Counted from the first letter of the stretch, positions 18,532 to 28,465 are shown. The stretch is 64,000 bases of DNA from Pseudomonadota bacterium (GCA_963205315.1 CAUJIO010000004.1:1-64000); one strand, 5' to 3'. Program-made: numbers and translations. The notes: generated from the sequence alone by a model not told the origin.

Positions 18532-19536
18532 ATGCGTAGATTCGGCCGGGTCGACCTCACGGTAACTGACATGGGGTTTGGTGCTGCCCCGATCGGCAAC
18601 TTCCTCCGGCCAATCACCGAGGACGTGTCCGATGCCATGGTGCAGCGCGCCTGGGACCACGGCATGCGCTATTTCGATACTGCGCCCTATTACGGCCATG
18701 GCCTGTCCGAGGCGAGGCTGGGGCATTCACTGCGCTGGATGCCGCGCGAGGATTTCGTCATCTCGAGCAAGGTCGGCCGGGTGCTCAAACCCGCGGCACG
18801 CGGCTCCATCAACTTCGCGCCCTGGGTCAATGCACTGCCGAACATATGTCATTTCGATTATTCCTATGACGGCACGATGCGGAGTTTCGAAGATTCCCTG
18901 CAGCGCCTCGGGCTCGAGCGTATCGACATTCTCTACATCCACGATGCGGATGTGTTCACCCACGGACCCGAGAAGGCGAAGGTCTATTTCAAGCAGGCAA
19001 TCGAGGGCTGCTATCCCGCTCTCGCGAAACTAAAAGAGCAGGGATTGGTCAAGGCGATCGGCGTTGGCGTCAACAACTGGGAGATCATGCTGGATTTTAT
19101 GAAGGCCGGTGACTTCGACTGCCTGCTGATGGCCGGGCGCTACACATTGCTGGAGCAGGAACCGCTCGATGAACTGTTGCCGCTGTGCGAGAAACGTGGC
19201 GCCGCCGTGGTCATTGGCGGCGGCCTCAACAGCGGTATTCTAGCCACCGGTGCAGTTCCAGGCGCCAAATACAACTATGCGCCCGCACCAGAGCATATCA
19301 TAGACAAGGTTCGCAAGATCGAGCGGGTCTGCGAGGCACATCACGTGCCGTTGCCGGCTGCAGCCCTGCAATTCCTGCTGGCCCATCCAGCCGTCGCCTC
19401 GCACGTGCCGGGCACGCGAACGGTCGAACAGATGGATCAGAATGTTGCGTGGATCAGCCACCCGATCCCAAAGGATTTCTGGGCAGAGTTGAAACACACG
19501 GGGCTGCTTCGGCAGGACGCGCCCACTCCAGCATGA
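18532..19536 (+). CDS. Aldo/keto reductase (aldose 1-dehydrogenase-like)
   Basis: A 334-residue aldo/keto reductase of the type that includes L-fucose/D-threo-aldose 1-dehydrogenases and pyridoxal 4-dehydrogenase. DTAPYYGHGLSEARLG carries the catalytic D and Y, ISSKVGRVLKP the lysine, and IDILYIHDAD the fourth position, where H is kept. I chose the ATG at 18532 with GAGG seven bases upstream; earlier ATG/GTG choices lack family sequence. It heads an operon with a TetR regulator, SDR, DUF993 protein and TIM-barrel isomerase. A first-step NAD(P)+ oxidation of an aldose to a lactone is the likely role; the sugar is unknown. Confidence 0.85.
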   Translation: MRRFGRVDLTVTDMGFGAAPIGNFLRPITEDVSDAMVQRAWDHGMRYFDTAPYYGHGLSEARLGHSLRWMPREDFVISSKVGRVLKPAARGSINFAPWVNALPNICHFDYSYDGTMRSFEDSLQRLGLERIDILYIHDADVFTHGPEKAKVYFKQAIEGCYPALAKLKEQGLVKAIGVGVNNWEIMLDFMKAGDFDCLLMAGRYTLLEQEPLDELLPLCEKRGAAVVIGGGLNSGILATGAVPGAKYNYAPAPEHIIDKVRKIERVCEAHHVPLPAAALQFLLAHPAVASHVPGTRTVEQMDQNVAWISHPIPKDFWAELKHTGLLRQDAPTPA

Positions 19537-20204
19537 AGAAACCGCCGGTCACACCCCGCAGCCGGGACCCTGACGCAACACGCGCGCGCATTCTTGCCGC
19601 AGCCAAGTCAGAATTCGCACGCCGGGGACTGGGTGGCGCGCGCGTTGATGACATTGCAGCCAAGGCCAAGATCAACAAGCGTATGCTGTACCACTACTTC
19701 GGCAACAAGGAAGAGTTGTTCACGCGCATACTTGAGGATGCTTACGGCGACTTCCGCGCGGCCGAAGCCGCCTTGAAGATCGAACAGGATGACCCGATTA
19801 CCGCCTTAAAACGGCTCGTCACGTTCACCTGGGAATATTATCTGGCCAATCCGGAGTTCATCACGCTGGTGAACTCAGAAAACCTGCACAAGGCGCGACA
19901 TATCAAGAAGTCGGAACGCATGGACGATATCAACAAGCCGTTCATCGCGCGGATGCAGACGCTTCTGGAGCGTGGCGTGGCGGATGGGCTGTTCCGCCCA
20001 AATCTTGATCCCGTTCAAATTCTTATCGTGCTGGCGGGTGTGGGGTTTCATTATCTCACCAACCGGCACACAGGCGCCATCGTATACGGCCGGGAGCTGA
20101 TGTCCGAGACTGCCAAGGCAGCCCGGCTCGCCTTCAACATCGACTCGGTGCTGCGAATTGTCTGCAAGCCCGAAGTTCTCATCAAACTGGAGATGCAAGC
20201 ATGA
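19533..20204 (+). CDS. TetR/AcrR-family regulator (copy 1)
   Basis: A 223-residue TetR protein with helix-turn-helix at residues about 15-60 (RARILAAAKSEFARRGLGGARV, then NKRMLYHYFGNKEELF) and a C-terminal ligand domain with FTWEYYLANPEFITLVNSENLHKARH. It is clearly paralogous to the TetR protein at 28549, sharing the same rare NPEF-LVNSENLH block. It overlaps the reductase gene before it (ATGA) and the SDR gene after it (ATGA), so all are translationally coupled. It probably controls this sugar operon, and maybe the ABC importer. Confidence 0.9.
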   Translation: MKKPPVTPRSRDPDATRARILAAAKSEFARRGLGGARVDDIAAKAKINKRMLYHYFGNKEELFTRILEDAYGDFRAAEAALKIEQDDPITALKRLVTFTWEYYLANPEFITLVNSENLHKARHIKKSERMDDINKPFIARMQTLLERGVADGLFRPNLDPVQILIVLAGVGFHYLTNRHTGAIVYGRELMSETAKAARLAFNIDSVLRIVCKPEVLIKLEMQA

Positions 20205-20962
20205 GCGGAGCGGCACTGGTCACAGGAGCACGGCGCGGGATCGGCAAAGCCATCGCAGTCGCCTTGGCGGAGTCCGGTTTCAACGTTGCGGCCTGCGACA
20301 TTGCCATGTCGGACGAGTTGAAGTCCGTCGCGGAGGAAATCAGCGCAAAAGGCCGCCGGTCCGTTGCTCTGGCGGGCGACATATCGAAGATTGATGGCCA
20401 TGCCCAGCTTCTGAATGACGCCGAAGCTGCGATTGGGCCACTGACGACGCTCGTCAATAACGCCGGTGTCTCAGTGATGGTTCGTGGCGATCTTCTCGAT
20501 GCCACTCCCGAGAGCTATGATCGCTGTCTTAATGTCAACACGCGCGGAACTTTCTTTCTGACGCAAGCCTTCGCCAGACGCGTGCTGCATGTCAAAAGCG
20601 CTCAGCACCGCTCCATCGTTACCGTTTCCTCTACCAATGCCGTGGCCCCCTCGATTGCGCGCGGGGAATATTGCGTGTCGAAGGCCGGCGTCTCGATGAC
20701 CTCGAAGCTGTTTGCCTCACGGCTTTCCAACGACGGCATTGGTGTCTATGAGATCCAACCTGGTTTCATTGAAACAGATATGACGGCGCCGTCGAAGTCC
20801 AGATACGACTCGCTCATCGAAGGTGGCCTGACCATCATCAGGCGTTGGGGAAAGCCGGAGGAAGTGGCTCGCATCGCCGTCACGCTCGCCACCGGGCTTC
20901 TTCCCTACACATCCGGACAGATCATTCAGGCCGATGCCGGCCTTCTCACCGTGAGATACTGA
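20201..20962 (+). CDS. Short-chain dehydrogenase/reductase (3-ketoacyl-ACP reductase-like)
   Basis: A 253-residue classical SDR: TGARRGIGKA cofactor loop, NNAGVS, the catalytic serine in VTVSSTNA and the YCVSK pair (Tyr/Lys). It is annotated FabG-like by family, but its place between a TetR gene and sugar genes argues for oxidation of a sugar or sugar acid, for example the 2-keto-3-deoxy acid step of an oxidative pathway. Start overlaps the regulator stop by four bases. Confidence 0.88.
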   Translation: MSGAALVTGARRGIGKAIAVALAESGFNVAACDIAMSDELKSVAEEISAKGRRSVALAGDISKIDGHAQLLNDAEAAIGPLTTLVNNAGVSVMVRGDLLDATPESYDRCLNVNTRGTFFLTQAFARRVLHVKSAQHRSIVTVSSTNAVAPSIARGEYCVSKAGVSMTSKLFASRLSNDGIGVYEIQPGFIETDMTAPSKSRYDSLIEGGLTIIRRWGKPEEVARIAVTLATGLLPYTSGQIIQADAGLLTVRY

Positions 20963-20963
20963 C

Positions 20964-22118
20964 GTGAAAATCAAGTTTCCGCAGGCAAGTGGTGCATCTG
21001 AAATGTACCTGGTCCAGGGCGAGCCCCTGGCAATTGGCAAGCCACGAGGTGAGTTCAATCGTGTGACGTTTGCAGCAGCGCATGTCGTTGCCGATGCCTT
21101 CACCGGGAGCGATCCTTCCGGGTCCCCGGCGATCGATTGGGACAAGACACTGGCTTACCGCACCTATTTGCTTGATCTCGGCTTCGGCATTGCCGAGGCG
21201 ATGGACACATCACAGCGCGGCATGGGACTGGACTGGGCAAAAGCCTTCGAGTTGATTGGCCATTCCCTCAAATCCGCTGGCAAGCGCTCAAGCCAAATCT
21301 ACTCGGGCTGTGGCACGGATCAGTTGCCGGCGTCAGAGGCGCGCTCCCTGGATGATGTGATCCGCGCTTATCTCGAGCAGCTGCACGCCATCCAGAAGCT
21401 CGACGGCCGGATCATCCTCATGGCCAGCCGGGCGTTGGTGAAAGTTGCCAGATCACCGGATGACTATTTGAAAGTTTACGCCCGGGTCCTCGCCGAAGCC
21501 GATCATCCCGTGATCCTGCATTGGCTGGGAGAGATGTTCGATCCTTCACTCAAGGGCTATTGGGGAAGCGGCGCATTCGAGCCGGCGATGGAGACCTGTC
21601 TCGCCGCCATCGATGCAAGTGTTTCCAAGGTTGACGGCATCAAGGTCTCGCTGCTCGACGACCAGAAGGAGATTGCCATGCGGAGGCGCCTGCCCGTCGG
21701 CATCAAGATGTATACGGGTGACGATTTCAACTATCCGGACCTCATCGCAGGAGACGATCAGGGCTACTCACATGCACTGCTCGGAATTTTCGACGCGATT
21801 GCGCCCGCAGCTTCAGGCGCGCTCTCGGCGCTCGCCAAAGGCAATATGAAGAAATACACCAAGCTGATGGCGCCAACCGTACCATTGTCGCGGCTCATCT
21901 TCCGGGCGCCAACGCAATATTACAAGACCGGCATCGTCTTTCTCGCCTGGCTCAACGGACATCAGAACCATTTTGTCATGATCAGTGGCGCGCAAGCGAT
22001 GCGTCCACTCCCCTATTTCATAGATATCTTCAAACTGGCTGACCAAGCCGGTCTTCTCGCCGATCCCGATCTTGCCGTGAAGCGCATGAAAAAGCTGCTA
22101 ACCCTCTACGGAGCATGA
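20964..22118 (+). CDS. DUF993 / dihydrodipicolinate synthase-like protein
   Basis: A 384-residue (beta/alpha)8 protein of the DUF993 group, distant from DapA-type aldolases. K227 in VDGIKVSLLD sits where the Schiff-base lysine is expected, and RIILMASRALVKVA and HPVILHWLGEMFD are typical of the group. It starts with GTG one base after the SDR stop. Members occur beside sugar ABC importers and TIM-barrel isomerases in rhizobia; a retro-aldol step on a keto acid is a reasonable inference, not established. Confidence 0.8.
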   Translation: MKIKFPQASGASEMYLVQGEPLAIGKPRGEFNRVTFAAAHVVADAFTGSDPSGSPAIDWDKTLAYRTYLLDLGFGIAEAMDTSQRGMGLDWAKAFELIGHSLKSAGKRSSQIYSGCGTDQLPASEARSLDDVIRAYLEQLHAIQKLDGRIILMASRALVKVARSPDDYLKVYARVLAEADHPVILHWLGEMFDPSLKGYWGSGAFEPAMETCLAAIDASVSKVDGIKVSLLDDQKEIAMRRRLPVGIKMYTGDDFNYPDLIAGDDQGYSHALLGIFDAIAPAASGALSALAKGNMKKYTKLMAPTVPLSRLIFRAPTQYYKTGIVFLAWLNGHQNHFVMISGAQAMRPLPYFIDIFKLADQAGLLADPDLAVKRMKKLLTLYGA

Positions 22119-22119
22119 C

Positions 22120-22974
22120 ATGCGGGATCTTGCGGCAAATCCGCAACTATGCTCCGTCAATACAGCAACGCTCGGATTTCAGGCTCCAATCAGAGACGTG
22201 ATCGACGCTGTGGCGCGTGCCGGCTTCGGCGGTATTGCCCCATGGCGCCGCGAAGTCGAGGGCGGCCACGTCAAAGCGATTGCGAGGCATATTCGCGATG
22301 CCGGCCTAAGCGTCTCCGGCTATTGCCGCAGCACCTATATCCCAGCCACAACCACGGCAGAATTTGATGCAAATGTGAGCGCCAACAAGCGTGCGATCGC
22401 AGATGCTGCCACATTGGGTGCTGCGTGCTTCGTCATGGTGGTGGGCGGACTGCCGAAAGGATCAAAGGATATTGAAGCTGCACGCGCGCAGGTCGCCGAG
22501 GCGAGCGCGCTGCTGGTGGAACATGGCAGGTCCTTGGGTGTGAGGATCGGACTAGAGCCGTTGCATCCAGTCTATGCCGCTGACCGCTCTTGTCTCACGC
22601 TCTTGTCTGAAGCCTTGACGATCTGCGAGGCCATTGAGGGCAAAGTGGATGACCCGTGGCTTGGCACTGTCATCGACGTCTATCACCTGTGGTGGGACCC
22701 AAACCTGCGTCTGGACATCGAGTGGGCGGGCAAGACCAAGCGGATTTTCGGATTCCACGTCTGCGATTGGCTGGTTCCAACCAATGACGTCCTCAATGAC
22801 CGCGGCATGATGGGTGATGGCGTCATCGACGTTCCGATGATCCGAGGTCTTGTCGAATCTGGGGGCTATTCGGGGCCAGTCGAAGTCGAGATCTTCTCGG
22901 CGGAGAATTGGTGGAAAAAGCCAATGAGCGAAACACTTCAAGTGTGCCGTGAACGCCTCGCATCAGCGACCTGA
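22120..22974 (+). CDS. Sugar phosphate isomerase/epimerase family (TIM barrel)
   Basis: A 284-residue AP-endonuclease-2-fold protein. Probable metal ligands are in IGLEPLHPVY (E), TVIDVYHLWWDP (D, H), FHVCDWL (H) and VEVEIFS (E). Such proteins isomerise or epimerise sugars and keto-sugars. It starts just after the DUF993 stop and is the last gene of the operon; its stop abuts the stop of the convergent aldo/keto reductase with no base between them. Confidence 0.85.
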   Translation: MRDLAANPQLCSVNTATLGFQAPIRDVIDAVARAGFGGIAPWRREVEGGHVKAIARHIRDAGLSVSGYCRSTYIPATTTAEFDANVSANKRAIADAATLGAACFVMVVGGLPKGSKDIEAARAQVAEASALLVEHGRSLGVRIGLEPLHPVYAADRSCLTLLSEALTICEAIEGKVDDPWLGTVIDVYHLWWDPNLRLDIEWAGKTKRIFGFHVCDWLVPTNDVLNDRGMMGDGVIDVPMIRGLVESGGYSGPVEVEIFSAENWWKKPMSETLQVCRERLASAT

Positions 22975-23796
22975 TCAGTCCCAACGGCCGGCCATCCAAG
23001 ACGGATTGATCGTTCGGCCATCGCGTGTGCCAAGAGCCGATATCGCTGCCATGTCTTCCGGCGACAGTTCAAAGTTCAACGCAGCCACATTCGATAGCGC
23101 ATTCTCCCGCTTCGTCGTCATCGGAATGGCAATCACGCCCTGCTGGATAATCCAGCGTAAAACGATTTCCGATGCTGGACGGCCAAGACGGATCGCAATG
23201 TCCTGAATGACATTGGGCTGCAAAGCTTTGCCGCGCGCCAGTGGGCTATAGGCCGCCAATGCCACTCCGGTCTCGCGAGCTGCAGCCAGGAGCTTTGACT
23301 GGTCAAGCAGGGGATGAAACTCCACCTGATTGCAAATGAGACTTCCCCCCGCCACCATCTGCGCCCGGCGCAGCATGGATGGACTGAAATTGCTAACGCC
23401 GATGGCGTTCGCCATTCCCCTCGCCCTTTCCGTGATCAGCCGATCCACGGTCGCTTCAAAGTCATCGTCCGAAGGTGGCCAATGAATCAACAACAGGTCG
23501 GCGGGCCCACCGAGGTCATCCATCGACCTGGCGACGCTTGAGGCAAAATGCGCCTTGCCAAGATTGGAAGGATCAACCTTGGTTACCACATAAATTTCAC
23601 TCCGCGCCAAACCAGACCTGCGCAATGCCGTTCCGACATCGGCCTCGTTGCCATACATTTGCGCCGTATCGATGTGACGAAGCCCGATTTCGAGCGCCAT
23701 TGATACGGCGCCGATGACATCTTCTCCTCGCAGAGGATAAGTTCCCAGCCCCAACTGGGGAATGCCCTTGAGCTTCGGCATGGCGATGGAGGTCAT
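22975..23796 (-). CDS. Aldo/keto reductase (AKR5-like)
   Basis: A 273-residue reductase of the 2,5-diketo-gluconate reductase type: HIDTAQMYGNE (D, Y), VTKV (K), LLIHWP (H), ending with the NPSWMAGRWD cofactor tail. It is the last gene of the ABC importer unit, ten bases after the second permease, so it probably reduces or oxidises the imported sugar. GGA before the ATG gives a modest ribosome site. Confidence 0.88.
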   Translation of the reverse strand: MTSIAMPKLKGIPQLGLGTYPLRGEDVIGAVSMALEIGLRHIDTAQMYGNEADVGTALRRSGLARSEIYVVTKVDPSNLGKAHFASSVARSMDDLGGPADLLLIHWPPSDDDFEATVDRLITERARGMANAIGVSNFSPSMLRRAQMVAGGSLICNQVEFHPLLDQSKLLAAARETGVALAAYSPLARGKALQPNVIQDIAIRLGRPASEIVLRWIIQQGVIAIPMTTKRENALSNVAALNFELSPEDMAAISALGTRDGRTINPSWMAGRWD

Positions 23797-23805
23797 GGAG
23801 AATTC

Positions 23806-24756
23806 CTACTTGATGACGAGCACCTTGGCCCGATCCATTGTGACCGCGACGGCGGCGACGAGAATGAAACCGAAGACGATCTGTTGGGCGAAGACCGACA
23901 CGCCGATGAAGGTCATTCCGATGCGGACGACCTGGACAATCAGTGCGCCGACAAAGGTTCGCCAGATCGATCCGACGCCACCAGTGATCGCGGTCCCGCC
24001 TACGACAATGCAGGCGATTGCAGGCAACAGGAATTCATTCGCCAATGTGGGCGATCCTGAGCCCAGACGGGCGGCCATGACGATCCCGGCAACTCCTGCC
24101 ATCGTTCCAGATAACGTGTAGGCCGCGATCTTGATGCGATCCACATCGATGCCGGATGCCATAACGGCACGCTCCTGTGCGCCAATTCCTCGCACCAGGC
24201 GGCCGAACGGTGTCAAGCCGAGTACGGCACTGAGGACAAGCAGGAACGCCACACCGACCCATATCTCGTTGGGCACACCCAGAAAATCCCCCACGGCCCA
24301 GGTCAGATAGGTTTGGCTCAATTCACCAGGAATGACGACCGATTTGGTCTCCGAAAACCAGTTGCCAGCACTGAGGACCACACCGCTGACCGCAAGCGTG
24401 GCAATGAAGGACGGTATGCGCAGCCGGGTCGACACATAACCACCCGCGAAACCTGCAATGACGCCACCAATTACCGCCAATGGGATCGCGAAGATGCCGA
24501 AGCGTGGCAAGTAGACGGCCAGGATGCAACTGGTCATGGAGGCCACGGCCTGTACAGACAGATCAATTCCGCCGATCATGATGACCAGCGTAACGCCAGA
24601 GGCCATGAGGAACAGCGTCATGGTGTCGGCGGTGACTTCCAACATGTTTCCAGCCGAGAAGAACGTGCGATCGTAAAGTCCTACGAGCAGGACGAGAACG
24701 ACCAGCACGATCAACGGCAGCCAGGTTTGCAATCGGGTGCGGGATTCCATCTTCAT
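23806..24756 (-). CDS. Sugar ABC transporter permease (second copy)
   Basis: A 316-residue RbsC-type inner membrane permease with about eight hydrophobic segments and the family block GGIDLSVQAVASMTS early and IVVGGTAITGGVGSIWRT late, the contact loop for the ATPase. It starts one base after the ATPase gene ends. With the first permease it would form a heterodimeric channel. Confidence 0.93.
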   Translation of the reverse strand: MKMESRTRLQTWLPLIVLVVLVLLVGLYDRTFFSAGNMLEVTADTMTLFLMASGVTLVIMIGGIDLSVQAVASMTSCILAVYLPRFGIFAIPLAVIGGVIAGFAGGYVSTRLRIPSFIATLAVSGVVLSAGNWFSETKSVVIPGELSQTYLTWAVGDFLGVPNEIWVGVAFLLVLSAVLGLTPFGRLVRGIGAQERAVMASGIDVDRIKIAAYTLSGTMAGVAGIVMAARLGSGSPTLANEFLLPAIACIVVGGTAITGGVGSIWRTFVGALIVQVVRIGMTFIGVSVFAQQIVFGFILVAAVAVTMDRAKVLVIK

Positions 24757-24757
24757 G

Positions 24758-26272
24758 TCACACCATGTGGCTTACAAGATCAACCTGCGCCGGCTTGTTG
24801 CCCGGTGCAGCTTCAAAGGTCGCCGTGACTTCACCATCACGCATCACGAGGACGCGGTTTGACAGTCCGATCACCTCCTCCAACGTATCGCCGAGGAGGA
24901 TGACAGCGAGTCCTTCCGCCGTCATGTCGCGAATGAGCTCGTAAACGTCTTCCTTGGCCCCAACGTCAATTCCACGCGTCGGGTGATCGAGAATGAGAAT
25001 GTTGACCCCGGCAATGCGCCATTTGGCGAGCACAACTTTCTGCTGGTTGCCGCCGGACAGGCTGCCAACCATTGTGGCGGTAGATGGTGTCTTGATACTG
25101 AGCCGTTCAATCCACTGTCTGGCGACCGCATTCTCATCGGCAAACCGGATGCGGAAACCCGAGACGAATTTTGGCAGCGCCGCCAATGTCATGTTCTCTG
25201 CGACAGTGAAAGGCGCGACGAGACCTTCCACCTTTCGCTCGGCCGGAACGAGGCCCACGCCTTTGGCCGTCGCATCATAGGCTGCGGAAAAATGTACCTG
25301 CTCGCCTTTGACCTTCAAAGAACCGCTGTCAAACGGCGTGTGTCCGGCCAGGCAGCGCGCGAGGTCTTCACGTCCAGAGCCGATTACACCGGCGATGCCC
25401 AGTACTTCGCCTTCATGCAATGCAAAACTGATGTTGGAAAATGAACCTGACTTGGTCAAGCTCTGGACTTCGAGCACCGTGGTAGCTGATGGCACCGCTT
25501 GCCGCGCCTCACGGTAGTACTCATGGTGCAATTGACGGCCGACCATAAGCTGATGCAAGTCCTTGACTGTCGCATCCCTGGACTCGAGTTCCTTCACGCT
25601 CTTGCCATCGCGCAGAACGTAGACGCGGTCCGAGATTTCCAAAACCTCCTCAAGCCGATGCGAGATAAAGACGAATGAGGCACGCGACTTCAGATCGCGG
25701 ACGATGGAAAACAGCAGATCGGCCTCTCGTTTTTCAAGAACCGACGTTGGCTCATCCAGCAGAATTGTAACGTGGCCTTTGATACGCGTGTCAAGCGACA
25801 AGGCCTTGGCGATCTCTACCATCTGGCGGTCGGCAAACGAAAGATCGCCGCAACGCATGGCGGGATTGACCGACAGATGCACCTTTGCCAATTCCTTCGT
25901 GGCGGCGGCGTTCATGCGCTTCTTCGAAAGCAGACCAAATCTGAGAAATTCCTCTTCCCGTCCAAGGAAGATATTTTCGGCAACAGTGAGAGTCGGAAGC
26001 ACCGACTGCTCCTGAAACACCATTGCGATGCCCGAATCAAATGCGTGCCGGGGTGAGGTGATGGTGACAGGATGTCCGTCGACGAAGATCGAACCCTGAT
26101 CCGGCTGGTAGATGCCGTTGAGGACTTTCAACAACGTGGATTTACCGGCGCCGTTCTCGCCAATGAGACCGACAACCTCGCCCTTGTTGATGGCAAAACT
26201 CACATCATCAAGCGCCTTCACACCTGGAAAGCTCTTCGACACATTGCGGATTTCGAGGACTGGAGTTGTCAT
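24758..26272 (-). CDS. Sugar ABC transporter ATP-binding protein (RbsA/MglA type)
   Basis: A 504-residue ATPase with two nucleotide-binding halves. The first has GENGAGKST (Walker A), DLSFADRQMVEIAKAL (signature region) and LLDEPTSVL (Walker B). The second has a degenerate Walker A (GVIGSGREDL), LSGGNQQKVVLAKW and LILDHPTRGID, where the usual DEPT is DHPT, as in other RbsA-type proteins with one weak site. It overlaps the first permease by four bases. Confidence 0.95.
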   Translation of the reverse strand: MTTPVLEIRNVSKSFPGVKALDDVSFAINKGEVVGLIGENGAGKSTLLKVLNGIYQPDQGSIFVDGHPVTITSPRHAFDSGIAMVFQEQSVLPTLTVAENIFLGREEEFLRFGLLSKKRMNAAATKELAKVHLSVNPAMRCGDLSFADRQMVEIAKALSLDTRIKGHVTILLDEPTSVLEKREADLLFSIVRDLKSRASFVFISHRLEEVLEISDRVYVLRDGKSVKELESRDATVKDLHQLMVGRQLHHEYYREARQAVPSATTVLEVQSLTKSGSFSNISFALHEGEVLGIAGVIGSGREDLARCLAGHTPFDSGSLKVKGEQVHFSAAYDATAKGVGLVPAERKVEGLVAPFTVAENMTLAALPKFVSGFRIRFADENAVARQWIERLSIKTPSTATMVGSLSGGNQQKVVLAKWRIAGVNILILDHPTRGIDVGAKEDVYELIRDMTAEGLAVILLGDTLEEVIGLSNRVLVMRDGEVTATFEAAPGNKPAQVDLVSHMV

Positions 26273-27249
26273 TTCACCACATCCAGCCGCGAACGGTCGA
26301 GTGCGAGGGCTACAGCGGCGATGATCAGCAGTCCCTGCACACCCTTCTGCACATAGGGTTCGATGCCCATCAGCACCATGCCGTTCGTCAACACGATGAC
26401 GATGAAGACGCCGATGACCGAATTCAAAACCGATCCGACGCCGCCGGAGAGCGCCGTGCCGCCGACCACGATAGCCGTGATGGCGGTGAAAAGCCTGTCC
26501 TGGCTGATCAGAGCATGGCCGCGGCCGATCTGTGCGGCGGATAGCGCCCCTGCCAGACCATAAAAGGCGCCAGCAATGCCGAAGACGATGATGCGGGTGC
26601 GGTCGACCGGGATGCCGGCGTTGCGCGCCGTCGCTTCATCGGTGCCGATGGCGTAGACCCAGCGGCCAATGCGTGTACGCTCCTGAATGACATAGGCGAC
26701 TATGACAGCCACGCCTGCGATATAGACAGCGGCTGGTATGTCGAAGACACGGCCAAGCGAGAGGTAGTCACGAAAGCTGGAATCCGAAATTCGCACCATG
26801 ACGCCACCCAGAATGGCGGTGGCCAAGCCAATCCCGGCAAATCCCATCCCCAGCGTCGTCATGAAGGACGGAATGCGGAACTTGACGTGGATGAAGCCGT
26901 TGAGAAGACCGACAAGGCTGCCGATGAGAATCGCGGCCGGTACCGAGAAGAGGCCAATTGCAATTCCGGTGAAATCATTCGCGACCAGCATGGAGGCCGC
27001 TACGGCGCAGATGGCAATCACGCCCTCGGCAGAGAGGTCGATTGACCCCATCAGGATGACGAAAGTCACCCCCATGCAAATGACCAGCGGAATCGCCGCA
27101 GTGTTCAGCATGCGGACAAAATTCGCCCCGCCAAAGAAATTCGGGTTGAACAGGCCGATGATTATGCACAGACCGACGAGAACGGCCACCGGCGCCCAGC
27201 GCCGCCATTGCTTCGACCATGCTCCGCCGGCTAACGCTGCTGCTTTCAC
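26269..27249 (-). CDS. Sugar ABC transporter permease (first copy)
   Basis: A 326-residue RbsC-type permease with MGSIDLSAEGVIAICA and IVVGGTALSGGVGSVLNS blocks and about eight membrane segments. I prefer the GTG at 27249, with GGCGGAG eight bases upstream, over ATGs at 27282 and 27273, which have no ribosome site and abut a hairpin. It follows the binding-protein gene and overlaps the ATPase start. Confidence 0.9.
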   Translation of the reverse strand: MKAAALAGGAWSKQWRRWAPVAVLVGLCIIIGLFNPNFFGGANFVRMLNTAAIPLVICMGVTFVILMGSIDLSAEGVIAICAVAASMLVANDFTGIAIGLFSVPAAILIGSLVGLLNGFIHVKFRIPSFMTTLGMGFAGIGLATAILGGVMVRISDSSFRDYLSLGRVFDIPAAVYIAGVAVIVAYVIQERTRIGRWVYAIGTDEATARNAGIPVDRTRIIVFGIAGAFYGLAGALSAAQIGRGHALISQDRLFTAITAIVVGGTALSGGVGSVLNSVIGVFIVIVLTNGMVLMGIEPYVQKGVQGLLIIAAVALALDRSRLDVVK

Positions 27250-27283
27250 GCGCAAAGCTCCGCCTAGAAACATTTGATACATA

Positions 27284-27310
27284 ACGGCCGGATGCCTGAC
27301 ATCCGGCCGT
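27284..27310 (-). repeat. Stem-loop after the binding-protein gene
   Basis: A perfect 11-bp inverted repeat, ACGGCCGGATG/CATCCGGCCGT with a 5-base loop, lies between the binding-protein stop and the permease start. It has no T-run. Such stems commonly protect the binding-protein message or partly end transcription so that the binding protein is made in excess. Confidence 0.7.
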
Positions 27311-27330
27311 CAATACAGGTACCTGACGTC

Positions 27331-28413
27331 TTATCCGCGATACTGGATCTGGCCGGTCGCCTTACCCCAAAGATCGTTGAAGTCTACCTTCGGCGGGTTG
27401 TTCTTGAAGGCGCCGACCGTCTCTTTGGTAACGATAATACCGGTGCCATAGAATTCGCGGTGTTCGTGACCTTCCTTGGTAATGTCGATCTTGCCGGTCG
27501 CGTGAGCGTAGGGAATGGCAAGTCCCATGCCACCGGTCCACAGCGGATCCCAAGCGACGGTGCCAGCGAATTCTCCTGCCTCGATAGCTGCAACAGCGGC
27601 ATCGATACCGTCGATGCCGACAACCGGTACCTTGCCTGCAAGTCCGTTCTGGCGCAGCGCCTCAAGAGCGCCCATGCCCATGCCGTCGTTGGCTGCGAAG
27701 ACACCCTTGACCTTATCACCGAAGCGGGTGAGCCATGCTTGCGTAATCTCAAAGGCCTTCTGTTCGTTCCAGTCCGCGGGCTGGAAATCAAGCAACTCTA
27801 CCTTTCCATTGGTCTTGGCAATGGCGTTGTCGAGACCGAGCTTGCGCTCGATGGCCGGTACGTTGGAGAGAATGCCGCCAAGTGCTACGATGCCGCCTTC
27901 GCCACCAAAGGCCTTGAACAATTCATTGGCGATGGCTTCGGCAGTCGGAACACCATCGAACGACATGTGTGCGACGTAGTTGGGATCGAAATCCCAGGGA
28001 TGCAGGTCAGCGGGCTTGTTCCACTGGGTCACGACGAAGCCGCCGGCTTTCTTCACTTCCTCGACGATGACGCGGGCATCCGGCGAGTCGTTCGGATCAA
28101 CGTTGAGAATGAGTTTTCCACCAGTGCGCTGCAGCAGTGCCTTGATATCCGCAATGCCTTTTTCCGAGTTACCTTCGGTGACCAGCACCTCATACTTCGC
28201 ACCAATCGACTTGGCGAAGTCTTCTCCGCCCTTGGCGAACGTCGCATGGTAAGGATTGGCCACGGAGCGTAGCGAATTGGCCAGCGTCCAGGTGGTCTCC
28301 TCGGCAATGGCTGGCATCGGGAACGATGATCCCATCGCTCCGACGGCAGCAGCGCCTGCCGCACCTTTCAACACCGAACGGCGGTTCAACGTGTTCTTGA
28401 GTATCGCAGCCAT
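27331..28413 (-). CDS. Sugar ABC transporter substrate-binding protein
   Basis: A 360-residue periplasmic binding protein of the ribose type (type I fold): LNVDPNDSPDARVIVEEVKKAGG-like hinge and FAANDGMGMGALEALRQ. The N-terminus has a twin-arginine-like signal (NRRSVLKGAAGAAAVGAMG... with AIAEE cleavage), so export by Tat is likely. Start at 28413 has GGGAGG five bases upstream; the longer frame has none. It heads the importer unit and is divergent from the second TetR gene. The sugar cannot be told. Confidence 0.93.
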   Translation of the reverse strand: MAAILKNTLNRRSVLKGAAGAAAVGAMGSSFPMPAIAEETTWTLANSLRSVANPYHATFAKGGEDFAKSIGAKYEVLVTEGNSEKGIADIKALLQRTGGKLILNVDPNDSPDARVIVEEVKKAGGFVVTQWNKPADLHPWDFDPNYVAHMSFDGVPTAEAIANELFKAFGGEGGIVALGGILSNVPAIERKLGLDNAIAKTNGKVELLDFQPADWNEQKAFEITQAWLTRFGDKVKGVFAANDGMGMGALEALRQNGLAGKVPVVGIDGIDAAVAAIEAGEFAGTVAWDPLWTGGMGLAIPYAHATGKIDITKEGHEHREFYGTGIIVTKETVGAFKNNPPKVDFNDLWGKATGQIQYRG

Positions 28414-28465
28414 TTCATCCTCCCGTGATTTTTGGCCTTTACTGCACCATCTAGTTACTTCATTG